A DNA stretch of 64,000 nucleotides from Lysobacterales bacterium. GTDB lineage: Bacteria > Pseudomonadota > Gammaproteobacteria > Xanthomonadales > SZUA-36. Of the stretch, positions 38,831-48,333 are shown one piece after another. Numbering within the stretch: position 1 is the stretch's first letter; the number at the start of each line of letters is the position of its first letter. A model generated the notes under the pieces. The model saw only the letters and a program-made list of their open reading frames with translations, had not been told where the DNA came from and did no database searches. The stretch is taken from contig JABAAB010000117.1 of assembly GCA_014238945.1 (NCBI GenBank), positions 17,669-81,668 on the forward strand, given 5' to 3'. A program made the position numbers and the translations under genes.

Positions 38831-38925
38831 AAAGATGTCTTTCAAAAATTATCAATTGTAAAAGCTATGGTAACCTTCAACATCCGGACCGAATCCGGGA
38901 CAAGCAGTTGAGAGGTGACTGAGCC

Positions 38926-39780
38926 ATGAAGGTTAATTTTACCCTAACCGATGCAGAAACCCTACGGGAATACCAAGAAAATGGTGCCTGCGTGGTGCGA
39001 AATGTGCTTTCAGCTGCGTGGATTGAAAAAATGGCCGGTGCTGTTGACCGCATTCTCGAGAATCCTGGCCCTGCCAGCATGGAGTACACCCCCAGGGGCA
39101 ATACCGGTCGTTACTATGGCGACTTCTTCGTCTGGCGCAGGGATCCGGATTTCGATGACTTCATGCGTTTGTCACCCCTGCCGCCACTTGCGGCGGAATT
39201 TATGCAGGTCGAGGAGCTGCGGTTTTTCTATGACCAGTTACTGGTAAAAGAACCCAATACTGCGGAGCATACTCCGTTACACCAGGACCTGCCCTACTGG
39301 CCCATAAGAGGTCAGCAGATCATTTCTATTTGGGCAGGATTTGACCCGGTAACAGAGGAAGCTGGCGCGGTTCAATATATCAAAGGATCACATAACTGGG
39401 GTAAGTTTTACGTACCGGCCACCTTCGGAACCAAATCGGATTTTGCCGATATTTATCGCAAGGCCGGGCTGGAAACCATGCCGGACCCGGCCCGCCTGAT
39501 CAGGGACAACGAGATGCTGCGTTGGGACCTGGACCCGGGCGATGTGGTCCTTCATCACCCCCTGACCCTGCACTATTCACCGGGCAACCAGACAGTAAGC
39601 GGACGCCGGCGGGGGCTGGCCCTGCGCTACATCGGCGAGGATGTGACTTACGACGACCGCCAGGGTACTTTTATGAAGAACCCAAGTTTGTCCAATACAC
39701 TGCCACCGATAAAGCTCGCCGATGGTGATTCCATGCACGGGGAGCTGTTTCCGCTGGTGTGGCCCGTCAATCCAGTCTAG
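38926..39780 (+). CDS. Phytanoyl-CoA dioxygenase (PhyH) family protein
   Basis: This 284-residue non-heme Fe(II)/2-oxoglutarate oxygenase has the HxD iron ligand motif in HTPLHQDLPYWPI, the distal His region DVVLHHPLTLHYSPGN and a 2-oxoglutarate-binding Arg in RRGLALRYIGED. An N-terminal helix LREYQENGACVVRNVLS fits the family. The substrate is unknown; relatives hydroxylate lipids, halogenate or modify small molecules. The TAG stop overlaps the stop of the convergent propeller gene as the sequence CTAG. Confidence 0.88.
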   Translation: MKVNFTLTDAETLREYQENGACVVRNVLSAAWIEKMAGAVDRILENPGPASMEYTPRGNTGRYYGDFFVWRRDPDFDDFMRLSPLPPLAAEFMQVEELRFFYDQLLVKEPNTAEHTPLHQDLPYWPIRGQQIISIWAGFDPVTEEAGAVQYIKGSHNWGKFYVPATFGTKSDFADIYRKAGLETMPDPARLIRDNEMLRWDLDPGDVVLHHPLTLHYSPGNQTVSGRRRGLALRYIGEDVTYDDRQGTFMKNPSLSNTLPPIKLADGDSMHGELFPLVWPVNPV

Positions 39781-42700
39781 TCTCCCACCGGCACACCCCG
39801 TCCGGGCGTCCATGGCACACCGGCATCGTCCAAAGCTTTTTCCAAAGCCGGCAGATCAGTATCAAAAATCCGCTCCAGGGCTGTCCTGATTGTGGCAAAT
39901 TCCTGTTCCCCGATTTCCAGACTGCGCAGATGACCCGGGGTCGGTCCATAGGTAGAGAATGAGGTTCCTAAACGCGCTACCGAGGCTCGTTGCTGCACCG
40001 ATACCGGGCCGGGAGCACCGGCCAGATCACGGGCCTCATCACCGGACAAATGCAGTTGCAGACCCATCACCTCCCGCTCCAGTTCCCTGGTCCGGTCACC
40101 CAGTTGGCTATCTGCTGCAGAGCGCAACAGGGATTGTTTTATGGCCCCCAGCTGGATCAGTAATTCCTTCATGGCGGACTCGGCACCGTCACCCTGGCGC
40201 ATCAACTCATCCAGACGCCGGCTAAAAGCGACGACTGCTTCGGGCGTGGCACTCGCCAGGGCATTCTGACGCATCATACGGACCTGGATGGTGGACTGTT
40301 GACCGGTGTCGGTGAGGGTACCGTCAACCCGTTTGGCCAGGCTGACGGTATAACTTCCCGGTGCAGCCAGTGGACCCGACATGACAATGTAATTATTCTG
40401 CGGCTCGTCCGTCCAGGGGCTGGAGTCCGGGTAGCGCAGGTCCCATGCCACGCGGTGGAAGCCGGCACTTGCGGGTCCTTCGATTTTCCGCACAATTTCA
40501 CCGTTGGCGTCACGCACGGTCAGCACCACCACCGGTTCTTCCTGCTGGCGCTCTTTGATCAGCGCATCCCAACCGGGATACGGCGTATCGCCACCGGATT
40601 TCTCGATCTCCTTCTCGTCTTTGCGTCTTTGTTCCCTGGACGAAAGCAGCGACTCGGGCAGGTAGTAGGTGATCACGGCACCGAAGGGCGGGTTTTCGGC
40701 CACGTAAAACCCATCGCCCTGGGAGGATTTACTGCCAGAACGGAATTCACCCATCGGCATACGGGGCAGGTACCACAGGGCATCGCGTACCGGGAACAGC
40801 ATGGTATCGGTCTTCAGATTTTCGGCACTGAGCCTGCGCAGGGGCCGGTAGTCGTCAAAGACATAAAAACTGCGACCAAAGGTGGCTCCTACCAGGTCGT
40901 TTTCCCGTTTCTGAATGGCCAGGTCACGAAACGCGATATTGGGTGCACCGCCGGTCAGCTTGACCCAATTGTTGCTGTCGATGGTAAAAAAGACACCAAA
41001 CTCCGTTGCAGCGAACAACAGTCCCGGGTTGACATGGTCCTGCACCAGTCTCCATACCACGTGACGATCCGGCAGGCCCTTGCCGATATTGCTCCAGCTA
41101 CGCCCACGGTTGGTACTTTTGAGGATATAGGGTGCGAAATCACCGGATTTGTGATCGTCGACCACCACGTACACGGTGTTCTCATCAAACAGGTCGGCCT
41201 TGATGTCGTTTACGAAAAAGTCATCCGGGACTTCGGGTAAACGCTCCACGACACGCCAACTGCCGCCACCGTCTTCGCTGACCTGGATGCGACCATCATC
41301 GGTACCGGCATACAACAGGCCTTCGGCGACGGGTGATTCCGACAGGGATGTGATGGTACCGTACTGCGACATGGCCATCAGGTCCCAGGCCGAATCATAG
41401 CTCCATATCCGCCCCATCATGGGTAATGTCATGCGGTCGCGACCATGGCTGAGATCGCCAGAAACTGCCCTCCAACTGTCACCGCGGTTATCACTGCGCC
41501 AAACCCTCTGGCTGGCAAAATACAGCCGCGCCGGGTCATGCGGGCTGATGACTATGGGTGAATCCCAGTTAAAACGGTCCGCTTCCTCATCCGCTTCAGG
41601 TTGGGGCTGGATGTAGATGATCTCGCCCGTGGTGCGGTCGTAACGTATCAGGTTACCCTGCTGCCACTCGGAATAAATAATATCCGGGTTGGTCGGGTCC
41701 ACTGCCGACTGGTGGCCATCGGCAAACACCGTAACAAACCAGTCACTGTTTAAAATGCCATGGACATTATCGGTACGTGACGGACCACCCTGGGTGTTGT
41801 TGTCCTGGGTACCCCCGTAAATGTTGTAGAAGGGCTCGTCGTAGTCGACCGCCACCTTGTAGAACTGGGTGATGGGCATATTGGCAAAAAATTTCCAGTG
41901 CTCCGTACCATCAAAAGTCTCATAGACACCACCATCACTGCCAATCATCAGGTATTCAGGGTCGTCCGGATCAAACACAAGTGCATGGTAATCACCGTGG
42001 ACATACTCGTTACGAACCGGCGCCATGGTCTTGCCGCCATCCACAGTCCGGTGCAGGGTTGGACCCACCTGGTAAACGGTGCCCAGATCATGGGGACTGG
42101 CGAAGATTTCCTGGTAATAATGCGGCCCGGTGCCACTGTAAAACTCGTCGCTGCGTTTCTCCCAGCTTTCACCACCGTCAGTGGAACGCCAGAATCCACC
42201 TTTGCGTTGTGCCAGTTCTATGGTCGCATAGACCACGTCCGGGTCCACTGGAGAGATGGCGAGACCAATCTTGCCCATGTCCTCCTTGGGCAGACCCTTT
42301 TTCAACTCCCTCCAGGTCCGCCCGCCATCTGCGGACTTGTGAATTCCGGATCCGGGTCCACCATCCATCAGGGCAGCAACATTTCTGAATCGCTGGTGTG
42401 TGGATGCGTAAACCACATCCGGATTACGCGGGTCCAGGTGCACCTCATTGGCACCGGTATATTGATCACCGGGCAGGATCAGTTTCCAGTTTTCACCGCC
42501 ATCCGTTGTCTTGTACAATCCGCGTTCGCCACCAGCCGACCACAAGGGTCCCTGTGCTGCCACGTAGACCACTCTGGAGTCACGGGGGTCCACGGCAATC
42601 ATTCCGATGTGCTGGGAATCAGCCAGACCCATATTGGTCCACGTTTTGCCACCATCACGACTTTTGTAGACGCCGTCACCATAGGCGACATGACGACCAC

Positions 42701-43058
42701 TGACATTTTCACCGGTACCGACCCAGACGGTTTCGGGATCGTTGGGGTCGATGGTAATACAGCCAATGGAATAGGATCCTTCCTCATCAAACACCGGTGT
42801 CCAGGTAGTGCCCCGGTTCTCTGTCTTCCATACTCCTCCACTGCCCACACCAACATACCAGGTGCTCTTGTGCTGGCGGTTGACAGCGATGTCCGCGATC
42901 CGGCCGGCGGTCTTTGCCGGCCCAATGCTGCGCCACTCAAGTCCCTTGAGCGTCGATTCATTCAATCCCGGCGCAGGTTTTTCTTCTTCAGCCTGTACGG
43001 GCAGCACGGTGAATGAGAAAATAATGAGTAGCGATACCAGACGGCTGGAATTTAACAT
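39777..43058 (-). CDS. Large secreted Asp-box beta-propeller protein (sortilin/VPS10-like repeats)
   Basis: The ATG at 43058 has AGGGAGAG upstream and begins a signal peptide (MLNSSRLVSLLIIFSFTVLPVQA), giving 1093 residues; an earlier in-frame start adds 8 residues before it. About nine Asp-box motifs of the form SxDxGxTW occur between residues 60 and 680 (SRDGGKTW, TTDGGENW, SADGGRTW, STDGGESW, SEDGGGSW, STNRGRSW), forming one or two BNR propellers. The C-terminal part (about 780-1090) contains an Ig/FlgD-like segment (VLTVRDANGEIVRKIEGP) and helices. Similar proteins are annotated as glycosyl hydrolase or VPS10 proteins without a proven activity. It is expected in the periplasm or outside the cell. 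Confidence 0.85.
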   Translation of the reverse strand: MLNSSRLVSLLIIFSFTVLPVQAEEEKPAPGLNESTLKGLEWRSIGPAKTAGRIADIAVNRQHKSTWYVGVGSGGVWKTENRGTTWTPVFDEEGSYSIGCITIDPNDPETVWVGTGENVSGRHVAYGDGVYKSRDGGKTWTNMGLADSQHIGMIAVDPRDSRVVYVAAQGPLWSAGGERGLYKTTDGGENWKLILPGDQYTGANEVHLDPRNPDVVYASTHQRFRNVAALMDGGPGSGIHKSADGGRTWRELKKGLPKEDMGKIGLAISPVDPDVVYATIELAQRKGGFWRSTDGGESWEKRSDEFYSGTGPHYYQEIFASPHDLGTVYQVGPTLHRTVDGGKTMAPVRNEYVHGDYHALVFDPDDPEYLMIGSDGGVYETFDGTEHWKFFANMPITQFYKVAVDYDEPFYNIYGGTQDNNTQGGPSRTDNVHGILNSDWFVTVFADGHQSAVDPTNPDIIYSEWQQGNLIRYDRTTGEIIYIQPQPEADEEADRFNWDSPIVISPHDPARLYFASQRVWRSDNRGDSWRAVSGDLSHGRDRMTLPMMGRIWSYDSAWDLMAMSQYGTITSLSESPVAEGLLYAGTDDGRIQVSEDGGGSWRVVERLPEVPDDFFVNDIKADLFDENTVYVVVDDHKSGDFAPYILKSTNRGRSWSNIGKGLPDRHVVWRLVQDHVNPGLLFAATEFGVFFTIDSNNWVKLTGGAPNIAFRDLAIQKRENDLVGATFGRSFYVFDDYRPLRRLSAENLKTDTMLFPVRDALWYLPRMPMGEFRSGSKSSQGDGFYVAENPPFGAVITYYLPESLLSSREQRRKDEKEIEKSGGDTPYPGWDALIKERQQEEPVVVLTVRDANGEIVRKIEGPASAGFHRVAWDLRYPDSSPWTDEPQNNYIVMSGPLAAPGSYTVSLAKRVDGTLTDTGQQSTIQVRMMRQNALASATPEAVVAFSRRLDELMRQGDGAESAMKELLIQLGAIKQSLLRSAADSQLGDRTRELEREVMGLQLHLSGDEARDLAGAPGPVSVQQRASVARLGTSFSTYGPTPGHLRSLEIGEQEFATIRTALERIFDTDLPALEKALDDAGVPWTPGRGVPVGD

Positions 43059-43252
43059 GGTCTCTCCCTGGGTTTGCTGCACGGTGACGACTGGCTTTTA
43101 CTTTTTGTAAACGCCATCACCGTAAACGTGATGGAAGAATAAGAGCCATACCCGACAATGTCCATGCTCTTGTTGTTCCTGCCGAAGGAAGCACGGTCGC
43201 TGTGCATTCCACTCAATGATCGATCTTGCTTTTAGAAACTGAGAGAAAAACC

Positions 43253-44455
43253 ATGTCAGAGGCTTTTATTTACGATTTTACCCGCACCGCGTTCGGCCGC
43301 TATGGCGGTTGCTTGTCAGGTGTCCGCCCGGACGACCTGCTCGCCCACGTGATCCAGTCACTCACCCGGCGCTCAGGTTTTGACCCGGATGCCTATGAAG
43401 ACGTGGTTGCCGGCAATACCAACCAGGCGGGGGAAGATTGCAGAAACGTTGCCCGCAATGCTGCCCTGCTCGCCGGGATGCCCCTGACTACGGGTGGAAT
43501 CACCGTCAATCGTCTTTGCGGTTCCAGCCTGGCAGCGGCTCTGGATGCTTCCAGGGCAGTACGTTGTGAGGAAGGAGAATTGTTCATCGCCTGTGGGGTT
43601 GAATCCATGAGCCGCGCACCCCGGGTTTTGTCCAAGGCCATCAGTGCCTTTGACCGCAATCAGCAACTGTTCGATTCAACCATGGGTGCACGTTTCCCCA
43701 ATTCGGTATTTACCGAACGTTTTGGTGCACATTCCATGCCGGAAACCGCAGAAGAGATCGCATCGGATCTTGGTATCTCCCGGGAACAGAGTGATATCTT
43801 CGCATTGGCATCACAGTTGAAATATGAGACTGCGCGATCCCAGGGGTTTTTCGAAAACGAAATCATGCCGATCGAGGTTTCCGGTGGCCGAAAGAAGCCC
43901 CCGTTAACCATTGACTGCGATGAACACCCACGACCGGGATCTGATATGGCCGCATTGTCCCGATTGCGCCCATTGTCTGTAGGTGGTGTGGTGACAGCGG
44001 GCAATGCCTCAGGTATCAATGATGGTGCTTCTGCAATGATCATTGGCAGCGAAGCGATCGGAACACGTTCCGGAATCGTCCCGCGTGCCCGTATGCTTTC
44101 CGGTGCCATTGCCGGGGTTGAGCCCCGCGTTATGGGTCTGGGGCCGGTCCCCGCCAGTCGCAAGGCACTTGATCGTGCCGGTCTGTCGCTGGATGACATG
44201 GACGTGCTGGAATTCAATGAGGCCTTTGCTGTGCAGGTACTGGGTTGTCTCAAGAAACTGGGAGTAGACTTCGATGACCCGCGGGTCAACCCCAACGGCG
44301 GTGCCATCGCCGTGGGTCATCCACTGGGTGCTTCCGGTACACGTATCCTGATGACCGCCCTGAACCAACTTGAACACAGTGGCGGCCGCTATGCGCTGGT
44401 CACCATGTGCATCGGTAATGGACAGGGGGTTGCCACGGTGATCGAACGTGTTTAG
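43253..44455 (+). CDS. Acetyl-CoA acyltransferase (thiolase family)
   Basis: The 400-residue thiolase starts at ATG 43253 (MSEAFIYDFTRTAFGRYGG) with GAGAG upstream; a start 9 codons earlier is less likely. Active-site residues are visible: nucleophile Cys89 in VNRLCGSSLAAALDA, GHPLGASGTRI with the catalytic His, and the second Cys in TMCIGNGQGVATV. Length and N-terminus resemble 3-oxoadipyl-CoA/3-ketoacyl-CoA thiolases. It is followed by a terminator and then a FadJ-like gene on the same strand, so fatty-acid or related acyl-CoA breakdown is likely. Confidence 0.92.
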   Translation: MSEAFIYDFTRTAFGRYGGCLSGVRPDDLLAHVIQSLTRRSGFDPDAYEDVVAGNTNQAGEDCRNVARNAALLAGMPLTTGGITVNRLCGSSLAAALDASRAVRCEEGELFIACGVESMSRAPRVLSKAISAFDRNQQLFDSTMGARFPNSVFTERFGAHSMPETAEEIASDLGISREQSDIFALASQLKYETARSQGFFENEIMPIEVSGGRKKPPLTIDCDEHPRPGSDMAALSRLRPLSVGGVVTAGNASGINDGASAMIIGSEAIGTRSGIVPRARMLSGAIAGVEPRVMGLGPVPASRKALDRAGLSLDDMDVLEFNEAFAVQVLGCLKKLGVDFDDPRVNPNGGAIAVGHPLGASGTRILMTALNQLEHSGGRYALVTMCIGNGQGVATVIERV

Positions 44456-44484
44456 CCTGCACATTGCGGCAAGTCCTTCTCAAT

Positions 44485-44507
44485 CCATAGCTATCGCTAT
44501 GGTTTTT
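44485..44507 (+). terminator. Intrinsic terminator after the thiolase gene
   Basis: CCATAGC-TATC-GCTATGG forms a perfect 7-bp stem with a 4-nt loop and is followed directly by TTTTT. It begins 30 bp after the thiolase stop. Confidence 0.8.
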
Positions 44508-44601
44508 CGAACGATTTACCAAACTGTTTCACCAACTACAGCGTAAACTCCGGATTTTTGGTGAAATATGCAGCTTAGGGTCCCTTTTTCAGGAGAATGA
44601 C

Positions 44602-46692
44602 ATGTCAGTTATCCGTTATGAATTAATCGGTCAGATCGGGGTGATCCGGATCAATTACCCACCGGTAAATGCCCTGGGTCAAACGGTGCGACAAGGTTTG
44701 ATCTCTGCTGTCGATGCTGCACAGGGAGATTCCAGCAAGGCGCTGCTGATCCTGGGTGAAGGCAGGATGTTCAGCGCCGGTGCGGACATATCCGAAATGG
44801 GTAAACCACGTCTCGACCCGAGCCTACCTGAAGTGCTGGAATGCATCGAACAATCCGCAAAGCCGGTCATCGCCGCCATCCATGGCTCCACCATGGGCGG
44901 TGGGCTGGAATTGACCTTGTGCTGCAATTACCGTTGCGCAGCACCAACGGCCAGACTGGGATTACCCGAGGTGAAACTGGGTCTCCTTCCCGGTGCTGGA
45001 GGCACCCAGCGTGTACCCAGGTTGACGGGTATCGATGCAGCACTGGATATGATGACCGGGGGCAGACCAATGACTGCTGCAAGGGCCCTGGAGATCGGAC
45101 TGATCGATCGACTTACCGGTGATGACCTGGAGACCGGTGCACTGGCCTGGGCCCGTGAATTGATTGCTGACAAGGCACCGCTTAAGCGGGTACGGGACCG
45201 TGTGATTGAAGCTGAAGGGTCCACTGGGGTATTCGAGCGCTGGCGGCAGAAACTGGCCCGGCGCAGCCGCGGGCAGATCGCACCGGGGCATATTGTCAGC
45301 TGTGTCGAGGCTACAATTAATTCGCCATTTGATGAAGGCCTGGCTCTCGAACGCCGCCTGTTCATCGAGTGTATGGACTCATCTCAGTCAAAGGCCATGC
45401 GGCACATGTTTTTCGCCCAGCGGCTTGCGGCCCGTGTTGAGGGTCTGGGCCGTGAAACACCAGTTCGGGACATTCGGCAGGTGGCCATCATCGGTGCCGG
45501 CACCATGGGCGGTGGTATCGCCATGAATTTTGCCAATGCAGGAATACCGGTGACGATGCTGGAAATCAGTGACGAGGCCCTGCAACGTGGTCTGGACACG
45601 ATCAACACGAATTACCGCATGACGGTCAAAAAAGGCCGCATGAGTGAAACGGACATGCAACAGAGTCTCGCATTGATCGGGGGTGTCACCCAATATGATG
45701 CGCTCGGGGAAGCCGACCTGGTCATCGAGGCGGTATTTGAAAATCTGGACGTGAAACGGGAGGTATTCGGCAAGCTGGACCAGGTCTGTAAACCCGGCGC
45801 CATCCTGGCAACCAATACCTCTTACCAGGATGTCAACCGGATTGCCGCGGCCACCCACCGCCCCGAGGATGTCATCGGACTGCACTTTTTCAGTCCCGCC
45901 AACATCATGAAGCTGCTGGAGGTCGTACGTGCCGATGAGACCGCCGACGACGTGATCGCTAGCTGTATGAAGATGGCCAGGCGTATTGGAAAAATCCCGG
46001 TACTTGCCGGTGTGTGTTACGGGTTTATTGGCAACCGGATGTTGCGCTACTATGCCCGCCAGGCCCAGCTTTGCCTGGTTGAAGGCGGCAGCCCCGGGCA
46101 AGTAGATGGCGCCATGGAAAAATTTGGTATGGCCATGGGCCCGTTGGCGGTCGGCGACCTGGCCGGTCTGGATATAGGGTACATGGCGCGTCAGTCCCTG
46201 AGCGATGAGGAAAAGGGAGACCCCAGGGCCTACTGCATACCTGACACACTGGTAGAAATGGGGCGGCTGGGCCAGAAAAGCGGCTCTGGATTTTACCGCT
46301 ATGATGCCGCCACCCGTGCCCGGCTCAATGACCCCGTTGTGATGGAAGTTGTCGAACGCCAGGCTGCTGCCCAGGGTGTACAACGTCATGACATCGCCGA
46401 TGTGGAAATCGTGGAACGTCTGGTCTTTTCATTGATCAATGAAGGGGCCCGGATCCTGGAAGAGGGTATTGCCCAGCGGGCAAGCGATATAGACGTGGTT
46501 TACGTCTTTGGATACGGTTTCCCGGTCGCCCGTGGAGGCCCCATGCATTATGCAGACAGTGTTGGTCTGAAAAAGATTCATGACCGCATTTGCGACTTCA
46601 GGAACCAGTACGGCGAAGAGCAGTGGTCACCTGCACCCCTGTTGAAAAAACTTGCGCGAGAGGACAGGACCTTTGCTGACTGGGGTGCCTAG
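44602..46692 (+). CDS. Enoyl-CoA hydratase / 3-hydroxyacyl-CoA dehydrogenase (FadB/FadJ type)
   Basis: This 696-residue multifunctional beta-oxidation protein has an N-terminal crotonase domain (FSAGADISEMG, GSTMGGGLELTLCCNYRCAA, LPEVKLGLLPGAGGTQRVPR) over residues 1-190. An NAD-binding 3-hydroxyacyl-CoA dehydrogenase domain follows (VAIIGAGTMGGGIAMNFANA at about 296-315, GLHFFSPANIMKLLEVV, GFIGNRML), then C-terminal HAD domains ending PVARGGPMHYADSVGL. It acts on acyl-CoA together with the upstream thiolase. An AGGAG Shine-Dalgarno sequence precedes the ATG. Confidence 0.94.
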   Translation: MSVIRYELIGQIGVIRINYPPVNALGQTVRQGLISAVDAAQGDSSKALLILGEGRMFSAGADISEMGKPRLDPSLPEVLECIEQSAKPVIAAIHGSTMGGGLELTLCCNYRCAAPTARLGLPEVKLGLLPGAGGTQRVPRLTGIDAALDMMTGGRPMTAARALEIGLIDRLTGDDLETGALAWARELIADKAPLKRVRDRVIEAEGSTGVFERWRQKLARRSRGQIAPGHIVSCVEATINSPFDEGLALERRLFIECMDSSQSKAMRHMFFAQRLAARVEGLGRETPVRDIRQVAIIGAGTMGGGIAMNFANAGIPVTMLEISDEALQRGLDTINTNYRMTVKKGRMSETDMQQSLALIGGVTQYDALGEADLVIEAVFENLDVKREVFGKLDQVCKPGAILATNTSYQDVNRIAAATHRPEDVIGLHFFSPANIMKLLEVVRADETADDVIASCMKMARRIGKIPVLAGVCYGFIGNRMLRYYARQAQLCLVEGGSPGQVDGAMEKFGMAMGPLAVGDLAGLDIGYMARQSLSDEEKGDPRAYCIPDTLVEMGRLGQKSGSGFYRYDAATRARLNDPVVMEVVERQAAAQGVQRHDIADVEIVERLVFSLINEGARILEEGIAQRASDIDVVYVFGYGFPVARGGPMHYADSVGLKKIHDRICDFRNQYGEEQWSPAPLLKKLAREDRTFADWGA

Positions 46693-46697
46693 ACCGG

Positions 46698-46721
46698 GTT
46701 TCCGGGTACCGATCCGGAAAC
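46698..46721 (+). terminator. Hairpin after the FadJ-like gene, possible terminator
   Basis: GTTTCCGG (46698-46705) and CCGGAAAC (46714-46721) form a perfect 8-bp stem with an 8-nt loop, 6 bp after the stop codon. No clear T-run follows, so it may be Rho-dependent or an mRNA-stabilising structure. Confidence 0.5.
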
Positions 46722-46794
46722 ATCAGGCCCCGTGTTTCATCAGCAGATGCCGGTAGCTGCTTTATCGAAAACAATACATGCCAGGAGAAATGCC

Positions 46795-48222
46795 ATGACC
46801 GTTGAATACCACCGCTTTTTTATTGATGGACAATGGGTTGAGCCACAGGACAGGGCTCGCCTGGATATCATTAACCCCGCCACAGAGGAAGCATTTGCTT
46901 CTATCTCGATGGGTACGGCCGAAGATGTCGATGCTGCTGCCAATGCTGCCAGGAAGGCCTTCACCGGCTGGTCGCAGTCCAGCGTTGAAGAACGAATCAG
47001 TGTTATTGAAAACATACTTGCCGGTATGAAGAAACGCTCGGAGGAACTGGCACGGGCGATTTCCGATGAAATGGGTGCACCCAGAAACCTGGCGTTGAGA
47101 GCGCAGCTTGGCTGTGGTTTTGGGCACTTCAAGACCGTACTGGGCATACTGAAGAATTATTCATTCGAGGAAGCCAGGGGAACCACCAGGATCGTCAGGG
47201 AAGCCGCCGGTGTGTGTGGGTTTATCACCCCCTGGAACTGGCCCATGAACCAGGTTACCTGCAAGCTGGCACCTGCCATTGCAGCCGGGTGCACGATGGT
47301 TCTTAAACCCAGCGAAGTGGCACCGGTCGATGCCTATATCCTGTCTGAAATCATCGCTGAATCCGGGTTACCCAACGGTGTCTACAACCTGGTGAATGGC
47401 GATGGCCCCACCGTGGGTGCCGCAATTTCTGCTCACCCCGAGATTGACCTGGTCTCATTTACCGGCTCCACCCGTGCCGGCCGTCTGGTCGCACGTGCGG
47501 CAGCCGACGGCATCAAGCGGGTGACCCAGGAACTGGGTGGCAAATCGGCCAATATCATCCTCGATGACGTGGATGATTTCACCGCTGCGGTTGCCAGCGG
47601 CGTAATGCGTTGTGTTAACAACAGCGGTCAGTCCTGTAATGCACCCACCCGCATGCTGGTACCGAAACACCGCATGGCGCAAGCCGCTGCTGTGGCAAAA
47701 AAGACCGCGGCCGCAGTGCGTGTCGGTCACCCCGATGACGAAGGCACCATGCTGGGCCCGGTGGTCAGTGAAATCCAGTTTGAAAAAATACAGGCTCTGA
47801 TCGCTGTGGGTATTGAAGAAGGCGCGGAACTGCTCACCGGTGGGACCGGTCGTCCCGACGGACTGGACAAGGGCTATTATGTAAAACCCACCGTGTTCGC
47901 AAACGTCAATAATGACATGACCATTGCGCGTGAGGAAATCTTTGGCCCGGTGCTGACCATCCTTTCCTATGAAGATGATGATGATGCGGTGCGGATCGCC
48001 AATGATACCGAATACGGATTATCCGGTTATGTTTCAGGAGAACCCGCACATGCACGCGCCATCGCCAATCAACTGCGGACCGGCATGGTGCACCTCAACG
48101 GCGCTGACGGTGATTTCAACGCACCATTTGGCGGCTACAAGAAGTCCGGTAATGGTCGCGAGTGGGGCATAGAAGGATTCGAAGAGTACCTCGAAACCAA
48201 GTCAATCCTGGGTTGTGAGTGA
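46795..48222 (+). CDS. Aldehyde dehydrogenase, NAD(P)-dependent
   Basis: The ATG at 46795 (MTVEYHRFFIDGQWVEP) follows AGGAGAAATGCC and gives 475 residues. ALDH hallmarks are FITPWNWPMNQVTCKLAPAI, LKPSEVAPVDAY, SFTGSTRAGRLVA, the general base Glu in VTQELGGKSANII, the catalytic Cys at about 281 in NNSGQSCNAPTRM, and EEIFGPVLTILSY. The aldehyde substrate is unknown. It lies after the beta-oxidation genes on the same strand and converges on the IorAB-type oxidoreductase. Confidence 0.93.
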   Translation: MTVEYHRFFIDGQWVEPQDRARLDIINPATEEAFASISMGTAEDVDAAANAARKAFTGWSQSSVEERISVIENILAGMKKRSEELARAISDEMGAPRNLALRAQLGCGFGHFKTVLGILKNYSFEEARGTTRIVREAAGVCGFITPWNWPMNQVTCKLAPAIAAGCTMVLKPSEVAPVDAYILSEIIAESGLPNGVYNLVNGDGPTVGAAISAHPEIDLVSFTGSTRAGRLVARAAADGIKRVTQELGGKSANIILDDVDDFTAAVASGVMRCVNNSGQSCNAPTRMLVPKHRMAQAAAVAKKTAAAVRVGHPDDEGTMLGPVVSEIQFEKIQALIAVGIEEGAELLTGGTGRPDGLDKGYYVKPTVFANVNNDMTIAREEIFGPVLTILSYEDDDDAVRIANDTEYGLSGYVSGEPAHARAIANQLRTGMVHLNGADGDFNAPFGGYKKSGNGREWGIEGFEEYLETKSILGCE

Positions 48223-48333
48223 TCACAGACAAAATTCTTAACATGGCATCAAGCACAGGAGCCGTGACGCGAGGTCGGCTTTCACATCCGCCAGCCCGAT
48301 TCTGAGCCGCCCTGCAGAGACTGACTGGCTCCC

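Noticed and set aside
41898..43016. 372-codon plus-strand open frame opposite the Asp-box propeller gene
   Set aside because: Antisense mirror of repeated Asp-box codons; no start context or motifs.
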